64,000 nucleotides of DNA from Clytia hemisphaerica (GCA_902728285.1 CACVBU010000050.1:2876919-2940918), one strand, 5' to 3'. Shown: positions 20,101 through 31,413, numbered from the stretch's first letter. The notes: generated by a model from the letters alone, not told the origin. A program made the numbers and translations.

Positions 20101-20449
20101 TCATAACTGTTCGGCTCGAATAGATGACAACAGTGAGGTCGGTTCATCGTCAATCGTCACGCCGTTGGTCGACGATCGTCCTTTTGGGTGAAGGGCTTGA
20201 CCACATCCAGAGCATTTTTTCGATTTCGAAGGGTCGGGTCCTTTGTTCTCACGACGGTATGCATCGCGATCTGATATGGGTGCGATTTCACTTGGTGGGC
20301 GGAAGTGATGTTGTTGCCCTTTCGGTCGATTCGAGGGCAAGGAGGCGGGTAGTAACTTGCTCCAGAGTTTTCAGTACTTCCATCTCGGACAATATTTTGC
20401 TTTGGTGGGATGCGTTTCTGAGGCCAGCGATGAGTCAGGGGGGGGTCAT

Positions 20450-20544
20450 GCAGTTACTCCCTGACACTAGGTGGAGTAACTGCAAATTTTGACCTTTCTC
20501 GCTGACACCACCACCCTTGCAGTTACTCCACGGTGGAGTAACTG
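20450..20544. repeat. Left subterminal palindrome pair of the 6.4-kb transposon
   Basis: 20450-20483 is GCAGTTACTCC, an 11-base spacer, then GGAGTAACTGC. 20519-20544 is GCAGTTACTCCA, CGG, TGGAGTAACTG. Both can form hairpins. The same word recurs at the other end of the element, so these are likely binding sites for the transposase or its zinc fingers. Confidence 0.8.
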
Positions 20545-21060
20545 ATTTCACACCTTGAAAAGGTATACACCACCCCTTTAACCAACAAAAGACGGACAAT
20601 GACGATAAGCATGTTGAGCCAGCATGATTTGATGTAAGTTTCGCATAATCTAAACAGGTCTAAACAGGACTTTTACCAAGGATAGTGAAATAGTTTTTTG
20701 CAAGGTAAGTGGAATTAGTTTTTGCAAAGTTTCATTATGTAAAATGTAAACAATAAAAACAACACAACCTATTAACCCTTGGGGTGTTCCCCCTAACTAA
20801 CAGAACAGAAATATAGTATTAAAATGTTTCAAATGTTTCAATAAATTCTCAATGTTTCAAGATGTTTCAATGTACACTCTAATAAGCTGTAGTAGGTGTC
20901 TCTTGCACTGGTAACCCCGACTGGTAAATAAAGAAGTAAGGAAAAAATATGAACTAAGAAAACTGTAAAAACAAAAATGATGTCTACAACAAACAAAAAT
21001 CGGATATATAAGAAAAAGCTGGTATAAGCAGGTCTAAGTCCTTTTAGTTTTCACAAAATT

Positions 21061-24000
21061 TTAAGTGTTTGTAGCTTTGATTTTTGCTGCTTTTGCCATT
21101 TTTTGCCGTTCTTGAAGTGAAACAAAGTCCGAGTCATTATAACCATGGGTTGGATGTACTCCTTCATAATGGGCACGTGCATTATAAGTCCAAATGGCCA
21201 CTTTGCAGACAGGGCAGGGCACAACATGATTTGAGCACGGGTTTCGTTGGGAATGAACGGGTTTCCTCTGGATGAAGGAGTTATATTTACAGTTTGTTGT
21301 CATCTGATTGTATTGTTCTAAAACAAATGAGTAATTAACATCAAAGATCTGTCAAAGCCCTGTTAAAGCAGGTCAAAGTATTTTTTAGCACTACATTAAA
21401 CTCAGAGATATTACCTCAAAAATACCTAAGAATCTAACCAGACCTGACCACGAGAATTAAGTTAATGGTTAGAACAGATATAAAAATGATCAATAAATAC
21501 CAATAGATATTTTTACCGTTTCCTCTTTTTGATGAATTTGTCAGGTTTGTGTTACATACAGTTCTCCCACAGAATCCACATATGTTGCAACCAGAGATGT
21601 GGCTCTTGGTAATGTGGATGCCTATGTGCTTTCTCATGTTGCTTAGCGGAATCCTTTCTTTACATAAGCAGCATTCAACGACATGTTTGAGAGCACCTTT
21701 TTTCTCTGAAGAGGCTTTCTTTACTGACGAGTTGGTATTTTCACTGGCACCAGTGGCACTACTTGAATTCTGGTTTGAATGGCTACTTGTGCTGCTTGAT
21801 GAACCTAAATTTAGTAGAGATTTAAAAGGTTTATGCTAATGTTTTTGTGATGATGGCACATAAGCTCAGATGCAGTTTAAGGCTCAACACAAACAGCTAA
21901 GAAGAAAACTTTTAATCCCTCATTCATTCATTAGTTGACTTCATTTGAACAGAAGAAGATTTTTAAAATCCTAAATATCCACCAATATGATAGTGATGTA
22001 ATGTGTAATACCTGGATTTGGGTTTTGGATTGTCAAACCAACATTCAAGTCTAGTATCAGTTGCTTATCAAAAGTAAACATCAGTTTTCCTTTAATTGTT
22101 TTCAAATCAGGTTGGATGGCATAGCAATATGGTCCAGTGGTTTCAATCACCTCACCAAGTGACCCATTCCAGATGTAACAGTCTGCATCTTTATCCAATC
22201 CCATCTCCGCACCTTTTACATACACATTTTCATTACTAATATCACCACAAGATACCATTTTCACTTTGCGAGTAGCCTTCTTCAAAACAGATATCTTCAC
22301 AATCTTCAAGGTACCCTTGACATTGAAAAGGATAGGATCCCCAGGCATTATTGATGTCTCAATTGCTTCACTTGCTTCTTGGCCATCTTCAGTAAACTTA
22401 GTCATCCCCCTGACTTTACGGAGTCTGTCCTTTGAGAGAGGGTTTGATGAGAACAGGCTCTTTACGATCGTTGCTTTGTATACTCGAGAGCCATCAATCT
22501 GAGAAACAAAACAAATTGGCTATAAAATTCTGAGTAAATCAGAGTAAATATATAATCTACAGTATTCCAGGTATTTCAGGGTACTTGAGTAATCACATTG
22601 AGCTGAACTGGTTGGAAAGAAAAACAGAATCAAACAGAATCAAAGTGTAATGTAGCCTATTTTGAGTCTGTTTTTATCTCAACCTGGATTAGTACAAACC
22701 TCAGTTTGAACATCATGCTTTTGAGTCGTTTCTTCTGGTATCATGTCAATGAGTGATGTTGCAGGGCGATCTTCTATATCAGTGTCGTCCAATATGGTAT
22801 TACCCTCACCAACATTAACATGTATGTTGTCATCTTCAGAAGTGTCTGTGTCTGTCAACCCAATTTTAATTCCATTTGGACAAAGAAGGGTGTAACCCAA
22901 CGAAGCAATCATATTGAAATCACACACTTCTCCTTGATACTTCTGGATTTGATTAAACTTGTATTCTGCCAACGCTCTTCCTTGATTCCAGACAGCTACA
23001 ATTGGAACATCTTTAAGAACTAAGTTCTCAAGGTCCCATTTTCCAGGGCTGCAATAATCAAGACACAACCTTTTCATGATCTTTTGGCTTTCTTCAAACC
23101 AATTTGGGTGCTTGTACATCATGTCAGTGCATAATTGAATTGATCTGGTTGCATAGATCAACTCCAAATTATCAACAACTGATTGTTTGTATTTCAGTCG
23201 AAGGTTTCCAAAAAAACGTTCAATTGTATCATTGCTACACAGCATGATAAAAAAGGGAACGTCAGGATGGTGATATTTCCATTTGGTAGCACAAAAGAAG
23301 GCATCTGAAAATGTTGCTTGCAGGTCTTGGTATAATTGGTTGTTGAGGAATGATTTTAACTCTCTTTTCAGGATTAACAAGATATGTGCAGCAAGTGAAA
23401 TCTTTTCAAGCTGACTTTTAATTGTTGTGTCTGGAGTAGCATAACATGCCAAAACAGCTTCGATGATGAATCCCAGCAAATGAAGTTCCTCAGAAACATC
23501 AGCTACTCGAAGGTTGATTGTTTTCAGTGTGTCAACATCACGAACTGCTTTTACAAACTGGAAAAGTAGTGTTGTTGCCAGTGGTACGTTTTGCTTGTCC
23601 TTAGGGCATATCAAACTTGAGTTGGAAAACTTGGTTTCATTTGGTGCTAGACTCAATATCTTCTCAACATCAGATCTCAACATGGTACGATCACCTAATA
23701 ATAAACAACAAGAGGAATTATGGTATATGATGGCAATGATAGATATGCTTCAAAAGCTTTTGAAATAGAAAATAGAACGAAATGCGGAGAGCCACATTAG
23801 AATTTGAATATAATTGAAGAATACAGTTGAATCAGGTTTAAACTTTTTTCTCAGACTTAGCATAACAAATATCAACAGAAAAATGTTAGTTAAAACATGA
23901 TCCACAAATTGATAATACCTATGCGAAAGTTATTGTTGGTGATATTTCCTCTGATACGTTTTGCAATGTGCTTATGGTCAAAGTTAACAGTTTCGTCGTG

Positions 24001-26145
24001 TGGACCAACTTTCATATCAACCAGCTTGAGTTTACTGATTGTGTCATAGATTGGTGATGTTGGTGGTAAATCGTAGCACATCAATTGATCAAACAACATG
24101 CGTCTGGTGGCATCACCATCTGTTGCCCAGTTTAGGAGTGGTACTTTATGAACTTTGAAGAACTCTGTTGAAATTGTCAAAACTATATGTTTTTGATATT
24201 CAATCTCATTCTTGGAGCAGGTGGGTAAAGCTGCTACCACCTGGACTCTAGCTTTTACTGTGTTGTTGCTGCAGACAATGACCATTGTCTCCTTTGGAAC
24301 ATGTAATTTTCCATCCTTGACCTGATTTGAAAGCTCTTGAACGTGTTGATATGATTCGAAATTCATGTTTACTTCACGGCCATGCTCGTAGCAAATTCCG
24401 TAAAGTGAATCGTCTTTCGGATTCCACCTAATGTCAAGAAAAGAGAATGTTTAATTTTATTGGTCATATTTTTAGTCAAGCAAACAAAACCTTTAGTATA
24501 GAAGAAAAAAAAACATCTGCTAACATAAGTAACAGCTGAGAACAACAAAAGTAAAGCCGTATTTGCCGTCATATTGAAAGATTGAGATGATATGATATTA
24601 TAATAGATAATATTTCTAAGTTTGTTTTTTAGAACTGTCTGGAACTGTAGAAAAAAATATTGAAAACATTTTAACCTGACTTTGGGCTCTAGAAAAGTCT
24701 CATCAATCTTGAGCATATATCCATACTTGGGCTTGCCAGGGTCAACAACAATATGTTTTATGAATTCATGAGGGTCAGTATTGATTGAAGACTTTATCAT
24801 ACTAGTGGACCCTTGTAATAAAAGATAGGCAGTGCTGGTAGATGGGAATTTGAGTGCCTTGTGCACAATATCCAAAAGGGAGGGGCCACCATATTGAAGG
24901 ATAAGGAAAGCAAGATCTTTATCATCTTCTGATGAGTGCGGGTTATAAACACCGTCAATAGCATCAATGATTTTATTTATGGTGTATTGTAACCCTCTAC
25001 GGCGATTCATTGCAACCTTAAAAATGGAAGACAGAAATTGATTTAAATTCAACCACAATAACTGCAATCACGATAAATTCTTAATAATTCCTAGCCATTC
25101 ATTTTAAGCTTGTATTTCCGTTCATTAGATTTTTGAAACCCACTCACCCACTAATTGTTAATTTTTACAAAAACTTTGAAATATCATTCAATTAAGAAAG
25201 AGATACCTTGACAATTTCATGCAACTTTGGAATTGAATTGTCTTTTACCAATAACATGAACCGCTTATGCAACTCCAATGACTTATTCAAAGTATTCAAT
25301 TTTCTTGTTGCTGATACAAACTTCAATTTGTAATTGTTCAAGGAATTTCCCATCTTCACTACGCGCTTACACATTTGTTCATGAGTTAAATATATGGATT
25401 TAGCTGTGGTGGTATGTTTGTCCATGTCATTCGAGCTTGTCACCCAAGATTGAAATATATTGTGATTTTTCAAATCCAAGCATTCTTTGTTTGTTCTGAC
25501 GTCGAATGGATAGGATATGTGAAGAATATAGTTTTTTCCTACGCATTCCTTGGCATGAAAAGCACCATTCTCAAAAACAATGTCATTTAAAGTGGTGCTT
25601 AGCAACTGAAAAGGGAAATTTGAGTAAATCTCACCAGCTAAAGCAGGAACATAACCAAAACATTTCTTTATAGAAGCATTAGTTGAGACAGATACTGCAT
25701 TTATATTCATAGCATCCGGTATATTTGGACTCCCTCCAATAGGCTGAACATTCTGATCCATTTCATAGTCTTGTAACACAGTATCATTATCATTGTTAGT
25801 ATTTTCAGAGGTTAGATCAATATCATTATCAGAAAAATTGTCAATCGAATTAAATTCTTCTGAAGGAAATTTTTCTGCAGATCCAGATGAATTCTTTTGG
25901 AGAAAGAAAGATTTGATAGACTTTGTTCTTATATTATTAAGTGGTTTCGATTTGTTTGTTCGTTTTTTCCCCTTTCCTTTGCAAGACTCAACATGACGCT
26001 CAAAATTAGTTCTGTTATGACCAGCTCCATGAAAAGTTTTTTCACAAAAGCTGCATTTATTAACAATTTCTTCTGAGTTTTCATTCTCCTTGTCACTGTC
26101 AGATACTGCTAAATCTTTATCTGTTGCATTTTCTACTCTATCCAT
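21061..26145 (-). CDS. Large multi-exon DDE transposase, about 1,271 aa
   Basis: Seven exons with GT/AG borders: 26145-25207, 25016-24676, 24427-23919, 23694-22700, 22498-22012, 21804-21517, 21317-21061. They total 3,816 nt (a multiple of 3), all phases agree, no internal stop, ending TAA. Residues 31-55 form a BED/C2HC-like finger (CSFC, then HVESC). An RNase-H-like core follows with candidate catalytic residues in LKIDET (D418), WATDGD (D530) and DTIERFFGN (E755). The block DHKHIAKRIRG (577-587) resembles the D-x-x-H-x-x-K-x-x-R-N block of P-element transposases. Residues about 930-1090 form an SRVYKATIVKSL domain with an SH3/BAH-like feel. The C-terminus has C/H clusters: CCLC, then HIGIHI; CGFCGR; CPVC, then HYEGVH. 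I recall similar long hypothetical proteins in basidiomycete fungi and cnidarians, but this is memory, not a search. Predicted nuclear. Confidence 0.82.
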
Positions 26146-26700
26146 TTTATATCTGTTTCTTTCTAATTATTTCTAAAAAAACAAAGGTACATATAATCTC
26201 CATTAATCAAATTCATAAATAATTACTTTTAACATTTTCCCAACTCCCAAAACATTCAAACCTACTCAAGCGATATAACTTTGAGAACTTCAATACAGTA
26301 CTTTTCAAAACATTGAATTAAATTTCTAACAAAAATTCTAAATATAAATATAGTAGAAAATGTCTTTATTAAAACTGTACACATCAATTGTTAGTTCAAT
26401 TAAAAACACTTCACATTGATTGAAAAAAATCTGTCTGTTTTTGATTGACATGGAAGAGGAAAACAACACCTGATGGAAGTATTGGTAAAAACCTGAACAA
26501 ACCTGTGTAAATACAATGTTTTGGAATAGAAACTATGAAAAATAAACTCAGATACACCTGCTGCTGGATACACTTATTATCAAGGAGAACTGTCAGCTGG
26601 AACTATGAGTATCTATAAGGTTATTAGGACAGAAAAAAAATTTTCTATTTTTTATAAGAAAAATTTTCACAATCTTTGCAGAAATAAGCTAAAATTTTAA

Positions 26701-26788
26701 CAGTTACTCCACAAAATAATAACTGATTTTCCAAATTTCATGTTAAGGCACCACCCATGTTGCAGTTAGTCCACTGGTGGAGTAACTG
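26701..26788. repeat. Right subterminal palindrome pair of the 6.4-kb transposon
   Basis: 26701-26725 is CAGTTACTCCA followed 7 bases later by a decayed inverse (TAACTG). 26762-26788 is GCAGTTAGTCCA, CTGG, GGAGTAACTG. The pair mirrors the left end, and a CACCACCC word accompanies the repeats at both ends. Confidence 0.75.
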
Positions 26789-27808
26789 TTTTCCCAAATT
26801 TTGGTTTATATACCACCACGGTAGTAAGTGTCATAGTGTTTATATAATAACTGCATGACCCCCCCCCCCTGGATGAGTTGAGATTTCACCATGTCCTCTG
26901 CGAAGGATGCCATGCAAGTGTTTTGGTTACATGACCCTTTGGTGGTGAATGCACATAACATAGCCTGGGCCTTTAGTCGAGAGATAAAGTTAGTAATACT
27001 CTCACAGTCTGTTTGGCGAAGCGTGAAGAACTGCTGACGATACACCTCAGGATGTATGGTTTTCACCGCGACAGATTTCATAAAGTCCATTAGGTCTTCC
27101 TCAGAACAGGTATTCAAAGTGTCTGGTCCGACAAAGTTGAAAAGCATCTCGTTGATTTTTGGAGAACAAGCTGATCGTAGCTCATTTCGTATTTCGGTAG
27201 CGGACGTTAGCGATGCCATCTCCTTGTAGCGGGACCAAGCATCACGGAAAATTATCCAACGGTTGTCGGTGCAGTCCGCCTCGATTGTAGGGCGTTCGAG
27301 CTTGGCGCGGCCTACGCGGTTCGGCGAGTTTGTTGCGGATGGTGTTAACTGGGAAATGAGGGCGGCCATTTGTTGTTGCATGGCCATGTTTGCTATAAGT
27401 AACAGGGGGTCGCCCGATGGCGGTTGCGTTGGGGCGGTGGGTGCGTCGGGAGATTCGTTTTGGTACATAATGGCGGTTTGACCACGGATTGTTATGATCA
27501 AAGTGTTCTATGTTCGTAAATGTGGTGCAAATATCGAAGGTATAAGATGTTCACTTGCGATGTGTCGAGTTAATAAATGGACGTAATGTGATTGTTATTT
27601 ATACGTAACGTGAGTTCGATAAACCACTCGCTGTAAACAAGATACGTTTGTGTATCAAAGAAAGTTTGTTTGAAGGTATAGAGAAATAATGGGATGTTGA
27701 ATGTTTGTAAAATATTGTTTTCATCGACCAAGAGCAATACGGTACGTTGAGCAGTGTTCGTAGAACAAAATTCAACTTGTATTGGCTTACCAGCGTGATT
27801 CTTTTACA

Positions 27809-27821
27809 ACTTCTGACACCA
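27809..27821 (-). other. Primer-binding site, tRNA-Leu type
   Basis: Directly adjoining the 5' LTR, the minus strand reads TGGTGTCAGAAGT. This is complementary to the 3' end of animal tRNA-Leu(CAG), which ends in ACTTCTGACACCA. A zero-base offset from the LTR is normal for Ty3/Gypsy elements. The next bases diverge from tRNA-Leu, giving a 13-nt match. Confidence 0.8.
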
Positions 27822-27953
27822 TGTATAGGATGAATAAACTAAGACAGCCACTCGTGTATAAGTTGAGTGCTAATGTTATTGTTTCCGTGGTCTAACATAC
27901 TAATATATAATATACCGTAATACAAGATGGTATCCTAGCTATGATAATATACA
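27822..27953 (-). repeat. 5' LTR of the Ty3 element
   Basis: 132 bp, one mismatch from the 3' LTR at 16497-16628, followed on the plus strand by the gggtc duplication at 27954-27958. Because the element is on the minus strand, transcription would start here and run leftward. Confidence 0.95.
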
Positions 27954-28139
27954 GGGTCCCTTTAAAGAGAATTTAATAAAAAAGTAAAATAATATAATAT
28001 AAAAAAATGGTTCAATTTTTCAAAAATGCAGTTGCGCTAAAAAATCATTTAAAGATTCTCCAAATTTCATAAAAGTCTCTGGAAATCTATCAAAACACTT
28101 TACAATTTGTTTTCGCAAGAAAGATCTTTCAGCTCCCTG

Positions 28140-28540
28140 ATTGGGCATGCGCCTCCCCCCCAAGCTGGGCAAAAGGACAAACGTGTATGTGCGGTCCTAA
28201 GGGTACCTTTTCCAATATGTTCAAAATGCACTGTAAGGGTCGGAAAAACTAGAGATGCACTGTAAGGGTAAAAATTTCAGAAAATTCTTGAAAAATCTAG
28301 ATATTTTGACCAAAAATGCTAGAATTTTGACCAGAAATGCTATAGTTTTGACCATTTTTGGCACGAAAGGGATCGAAAAATTTGGGGAGAAATGCACTCT
28401 AAGGATATAATTTTCACTCATTTTTGCTGCACTGTAAGGTTGCAATTTCAAAAGCCAATTTTTGGCCCGCACATACCGTCAGTCCGCAAACCCAGTGCCC
28501 CTCCCCCTCCCCCTCCCCCCCCCGGGGCATGCGTTTGAAA
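28140..28540. repeat. Dispersed C/G-rich-ended repeat (GGTACTTAGG family), copy 1
   Basis: It contains the family words ATGTGCGGTCCTAAGGGTACC and AAGGGTCGGAAAA near the left, and CCGCACATACCGTCAGTC then long C tracts at the right. The ends are thus roughly inverted, and the interior repeats short GCACTGTAAGGGT units. Related copies occur at 39066-39365, 49000-50360 and 58556-58855. The region 27959-28140 before it is AT-rich with no feature seen. Confidence 0.6.
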
Positions 28541-28575
28541 AGTTCTGAAATTCTGGGCAGAAAATCTGTTATCTT

Positions 28576-29880
28576 TTACTTTTGCTGTCCAATAGTCCAA
28601 TAGACTGAATTTGCAGAAAATCCAAGTTTATTGCGACAGGCCCCATCAAAAACGAAATTATTGATATCTGTTAAAGTTTTTACAAGTAATTCATTCATGA
28701 GGAAGAGTGGTATAAAGTGTAGCAAAATCGAAAGTAGAAGTTCCTTGTGCTTTTTTCTTAGCATTTATCCGATTTAGATGTTCAATAACCGGTGAAGAAT
28801 TTTGAACCGCCCAAAATTTGCTAAACCCAGAAAAGAATCTTGATTTTCTGTGAAAACTTTCAACATGTTTGTAAAGAACTTTAAAAACATTTGAAACAAC
28901 TGCGGTCAATGGTTTGGTGCAACAAGTTTTAGAGGCTACAATAAATCTGAAACCAATAGGATTTTTATGCATTTTTGGCACCCAATACATGATGGGAAGA
29001 GTTTTCATTTTTCTATCAATCCTAAACCAAAGCGCTTACATATTTCCTCATTTGTATTGATGATGGTATTGAAGTCTATGTCACTAGGCAAGTATATATT
29101 ATTGCCTGAAACCTCAGCAATGAGTTTGGCGACATAGAAATTCTTACAAATAAAGGCAAAGTTTTTGGAAGCTTTATCTATCGTCACTATGACGTATTTA
29201 CGATGGAAGGATTCAAGATATTGCTGTACATTTTGATCTTTAAGCACAGAACTAGTTTTGAAAACTTTAGTTTTAGGTTTCCAAATGTTGATTGTATCTC
29301 TTACTTTTGACATAATTGCTTCTTTCCACTCATTCAAGGTTGACTTTTTAATAGCAGATTTTGCTTCAATGTTAGTTATACAATCATCCAGGCTTCAAAG
29401 AATCTCTTCCAAGGCTCTATCAAAATTTATAGTTCTAGGTTCTCTATAGTTGGGACCCTTGGCTAAAAGTTTTCTGAGTTTGTCATTCTCGACAACACCC
29501 AAATCACCAGTGATAACATGTTTATGGAACTTGTCAGAAAATGGAGAGTTACAACAATCACATGGGTCTGAATCAAGGGGAAAAGAAACATCATCATCAA
29601 TGAAAATGGAATCAAGATTTTATTTCTTATTGTGTTACCTAATTCATATGTCACAACTGGTCTATTTTCTTCATTGCGGATTTTGTTTGGTAAAAGAGAT
29701 ACGATAGCAGGGTGCTTTAGAATAGAAGGAAGATGTATAATTTCAATTGCTTTATTATGGAGAAAAAAACACTACAGATATGCAGGCGCACGCTTTGATT
29801 TTTTCTTACTTTCAACAGGAATAAAGAGAAGAGCTTCGTTAATGTTATATTTGTACATAGTTATGTAAGGCAAGTGTTTA
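28576..29880 (-). pseudogene. Penelope-like element RT (N-terminal half and RT start)
   Basis: Read on the minus strand: ILKHPAIVSLLPNKIR and VTYELGNTIRNKI (29700-29600), the Cys-rich CDCC then HKHVITGDLGVVENDKLRKLL and GPNYREP (29560-29450), ITIDKASKNFAFIC (about 29170), and the RT hallmark LPIMYWVPKMHKNPIGFRFI (29003-28940) with TFDFATLYTTLPHE (motif A, about 28700). Motif C and the C-terminus are absent, and the sequence ends at about 28570 next to the C-rich repeat. There are at least three frame changes and a TGA at about 29400. It complements the C-terminal fragment at 15.2-15.7 kb in domain content, but the two are separate insertions. Confidence 0.82.
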
Positions 29881-29884
29881 TTTT

Positions 29885-30750
29885 ATTTGCCTATACTGAT
29901 TTTCATCATTTTTCTTAGTTTAATTGGTTTTATTGAAGAGTGAGCGGGACAGATTTTAAGTAGAATCCCTGAAACTTAATTTCAATGACAATGCTGCTTT
30001 ATGAATTGAGCAAATTTTGATGACATTAGATTGAATACAAAAATAATTGAACTTGGAAAATTCTCTTTAGCTTAACCAAATTTTCATGTCATAAACTATA
30101 CTTTAAGTTTATTACAAGCATACTTATTCAATACTTCTGTTGCACGTAGTATAACATGGGTATACTTATTTTGTACTTCAAAAGTGTAGTATGATTAAGG
30201 TATGTCAAAAATATTACTGAAATAAAGAAGTACAACATACTTCTTTTTTACTTCCAATTTGGAGTATGAAAAAGGGGGGATTCTGCACTTGTTCGACAAT
30301 ACATTTGGTCGACAAATCTAAAATTTTTTGGACTTACCTGAAAGGTCCTTTAAATTTTAATCTTTGTTCGTTCGTCCGTTTGTCTGTTATCAGCTTTTCT
30401 CAGGATTGGCTCATTAGTCTTTTCTGATTTTTGCATAAAGATAGGGCAAGATGCTCTTAAAAGTGAATCAAGCAGTTTTTTTCGGCAATTTCTTTTGGCG
30501 GTAAAAATCAGATTTTCTTATTTGGGGAAATAGATTGTGCCCAACCCTTAGCATGGTTTCATTTTCAAAAATATATATTTTTATATGGGGCTGCTTACCT
30601 CTAAAACCCTAAAACATTGGAGAGCCAACTGAAACAAGTTTTATCATGTTTTCAAGTTTACTTATCTTTATGTTATGCTGTTGTTGTTTGTTTTTTTTGT
30701 TTTTTTTCGTTTGAACATTTTCATCTTCATTCAGCATGATTCGGACTACG
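29885..30750. other. Unassigned AT-rich spacer
   Basis: No coding frame or repeat that I recognise, apart from a TGTTTGTTTTTTTTG low-complexity run near 30685 and a short near-repeat of GTATACTTATTTTGTACTTC words at 30110-30250. Confidence 0.4.
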
Positions 30751-30754
30751 TTAA

Positions 30755-31413
30755 GGGGAATATATTCATGCGAGAATAAATTAGTGTAGAATTAATTAAT
30801 GCGTGCAACCCCCAAAAAATTTGATGTTTTGCGTAATAAATTAATGCGAAAAGTCCCATATTAGGGATTTTGTGAAATCAATTAATGTGAAATAGAGTTT
30901 CAAATGATTTTTTCCTTTTCTTTATTGCATTCTAGCAACTGGTTTTGGCATTTATTAAGCACCTTACAAGAAATAATTTTGGCGGGAACTTAATTTGGCA
31001 GATTTGGTCAAAATCCGCCAAATTAAGTTCCCGCAAAATTTATTTTTTTCTGTCATCCGCCAAATTAAATTCCCGCCAAATTTAATTTTTCAATTAACCG
31101 CCAAATTAATTAATTTCCTCTGAAAAAACTTTTTCAGATATCCGCCAAATTAAATGCCCGCCAAAATTTCTTTCTTTAAGGTAGCAGAATAAGGTCAAAT
31201 GGGAATACATACAAGTGTTTTATTTACGCCCTAGAGAGTCCAGAAAGTGAATATTTAGGCTTTACACCTTTTTGCACTTCCACCAGCAATATTTTAGAAA
31301 AAATGCAGAACTTATTAATGCAAACGACCCAGAACGACCAAAATTTTCAAGTTTTGTGGAATTTAATTAATTCCGCATTAATTTCTTCTCACATTAAACA
31401 TTAATTTATTCCC
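30755..31413. mobile_element. TTAA-type MITE, copy A
   Basis: The left end reads GGGGAATATATTCATGCG after TTAA (30751-30754). The right end reads AATTCCGCATTAATTTCTTC through TTAATTTATTCCC, then TTAC. The termini are inverted repeats rich in TTAATGCG and CGCATTAA. TTAA at one side and a one-base variant at the other suggest a TTAA-targeting family (Kolobok or piggyBac type). A second copy lies at 33708-34303 in the same orientation, on the far side of the HECT gene. Confidence 0.65.
30977..31166. repeat. Nested CCGCCAAATTAA inverted-repeat element
   Basis: It begins TTTTGGCGGGAACTTAATTTG and ends with the inverse (CAAATTAAATGCCCGCCAAAA). Inside are three more ATCCGCCAAATTAA / CCCGCCAAA units. 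The same block, with the same flank TTTCTTTCTTTAAGGTAG, recurs at about 55855-55950. The inverted pair and internal repetition suggest a small snap-back element inserted in, or part of, the MITE. Confidence 0.6.

Larger units (their letters stand above)
20436..26871 (-). mobile_element. 6.4-kb DNA transposon with intact seven-exon transposase (P-like, superfamily uncertain)
   Basis: The ends read CAGGGGGGGTCATGCAGTTA on the left and its inverse (longer G tract) on the right. The flanks carry a perfect 7-bp duplication gatgagt (20429-20435 and 26872-26878), and the gag frame is restored when the element and one duplication are removed. Each end carries palindromic pairs of CAGTTACTCCA and TGGAGTAACTG. 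A single minus-strand gene (21061-26145) fills the interior. Flanks inside the element (20545-21060 and 26146-26700) are AT-rich and non-coding. A duplication of 7 bp, CAG-type ends and the enzyme's layout do not match the common superfamilies cleanly; the P superfamily (7-8 bp) is the closest fit. Confidence 0.88.
20101..27468 (-). pseudogene. Ty3/Gypsy gag, split by a DNA transposon; UGA-CUAG junction to pol
   Basis: Gag starts at ATG 27468 (MYQNESPDAP) and has the capsid-like block WIIFRDAWSRY, LNTCSEEDLMDFM and VYRQQFFTLRQ up to 26872. The transposon at 20436-26871 interrupts it with a 7-bp duplication, and the frame resumes at 20428 (GLRNASHQSKIL). A frameshift near 20340 leads to a basic part with an incomplete zinc knuckle (CSGCGQALHPKG). 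The gag frame ends TTA-TGA-CTA-G at 20103-20097, and pol continues in the same frame with no other stop. UGA followed by CUAG is a known efficient readthrough context, so gag-pol may be made by stop suppression. An upstream TTG-initiated extension to 27501 is ignored because the ATG fits better. Confidence 0.85.
16497..27953 (-). mobile_element. Ty3/Gypsy LTR retrotransposon with a nested DNA transposon
   Basis: Two 132-bp LTRs (TG...CA) differ at a single base and are flanked by a perfect 5-bp duplication gggtc (16492-16496 and 27954-27958). On the minus strand the order is 5' LTR, primer site, gag, protease, RT, RNase H, integrase, 3' LTR, the Ty3/Gypsy order. Without the insert at 20436-26871 the element is about 5.0 kb. 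An A-rich run followed by GGAACA directly before the 3' LTR (16629-16650 on the plus strand) is the likely polypurine tract. Several coding breaks make it non-functional as read here. Confidence 0.95.

Noticed and set aside
22680-22696. Alternative donor at CCAG|GTTGAG for exon 4 of the large transposase
   Set aside because: It would shift phase relative to the next exon, whereas GAG|GTTTGT at 22700 keeps the frame.
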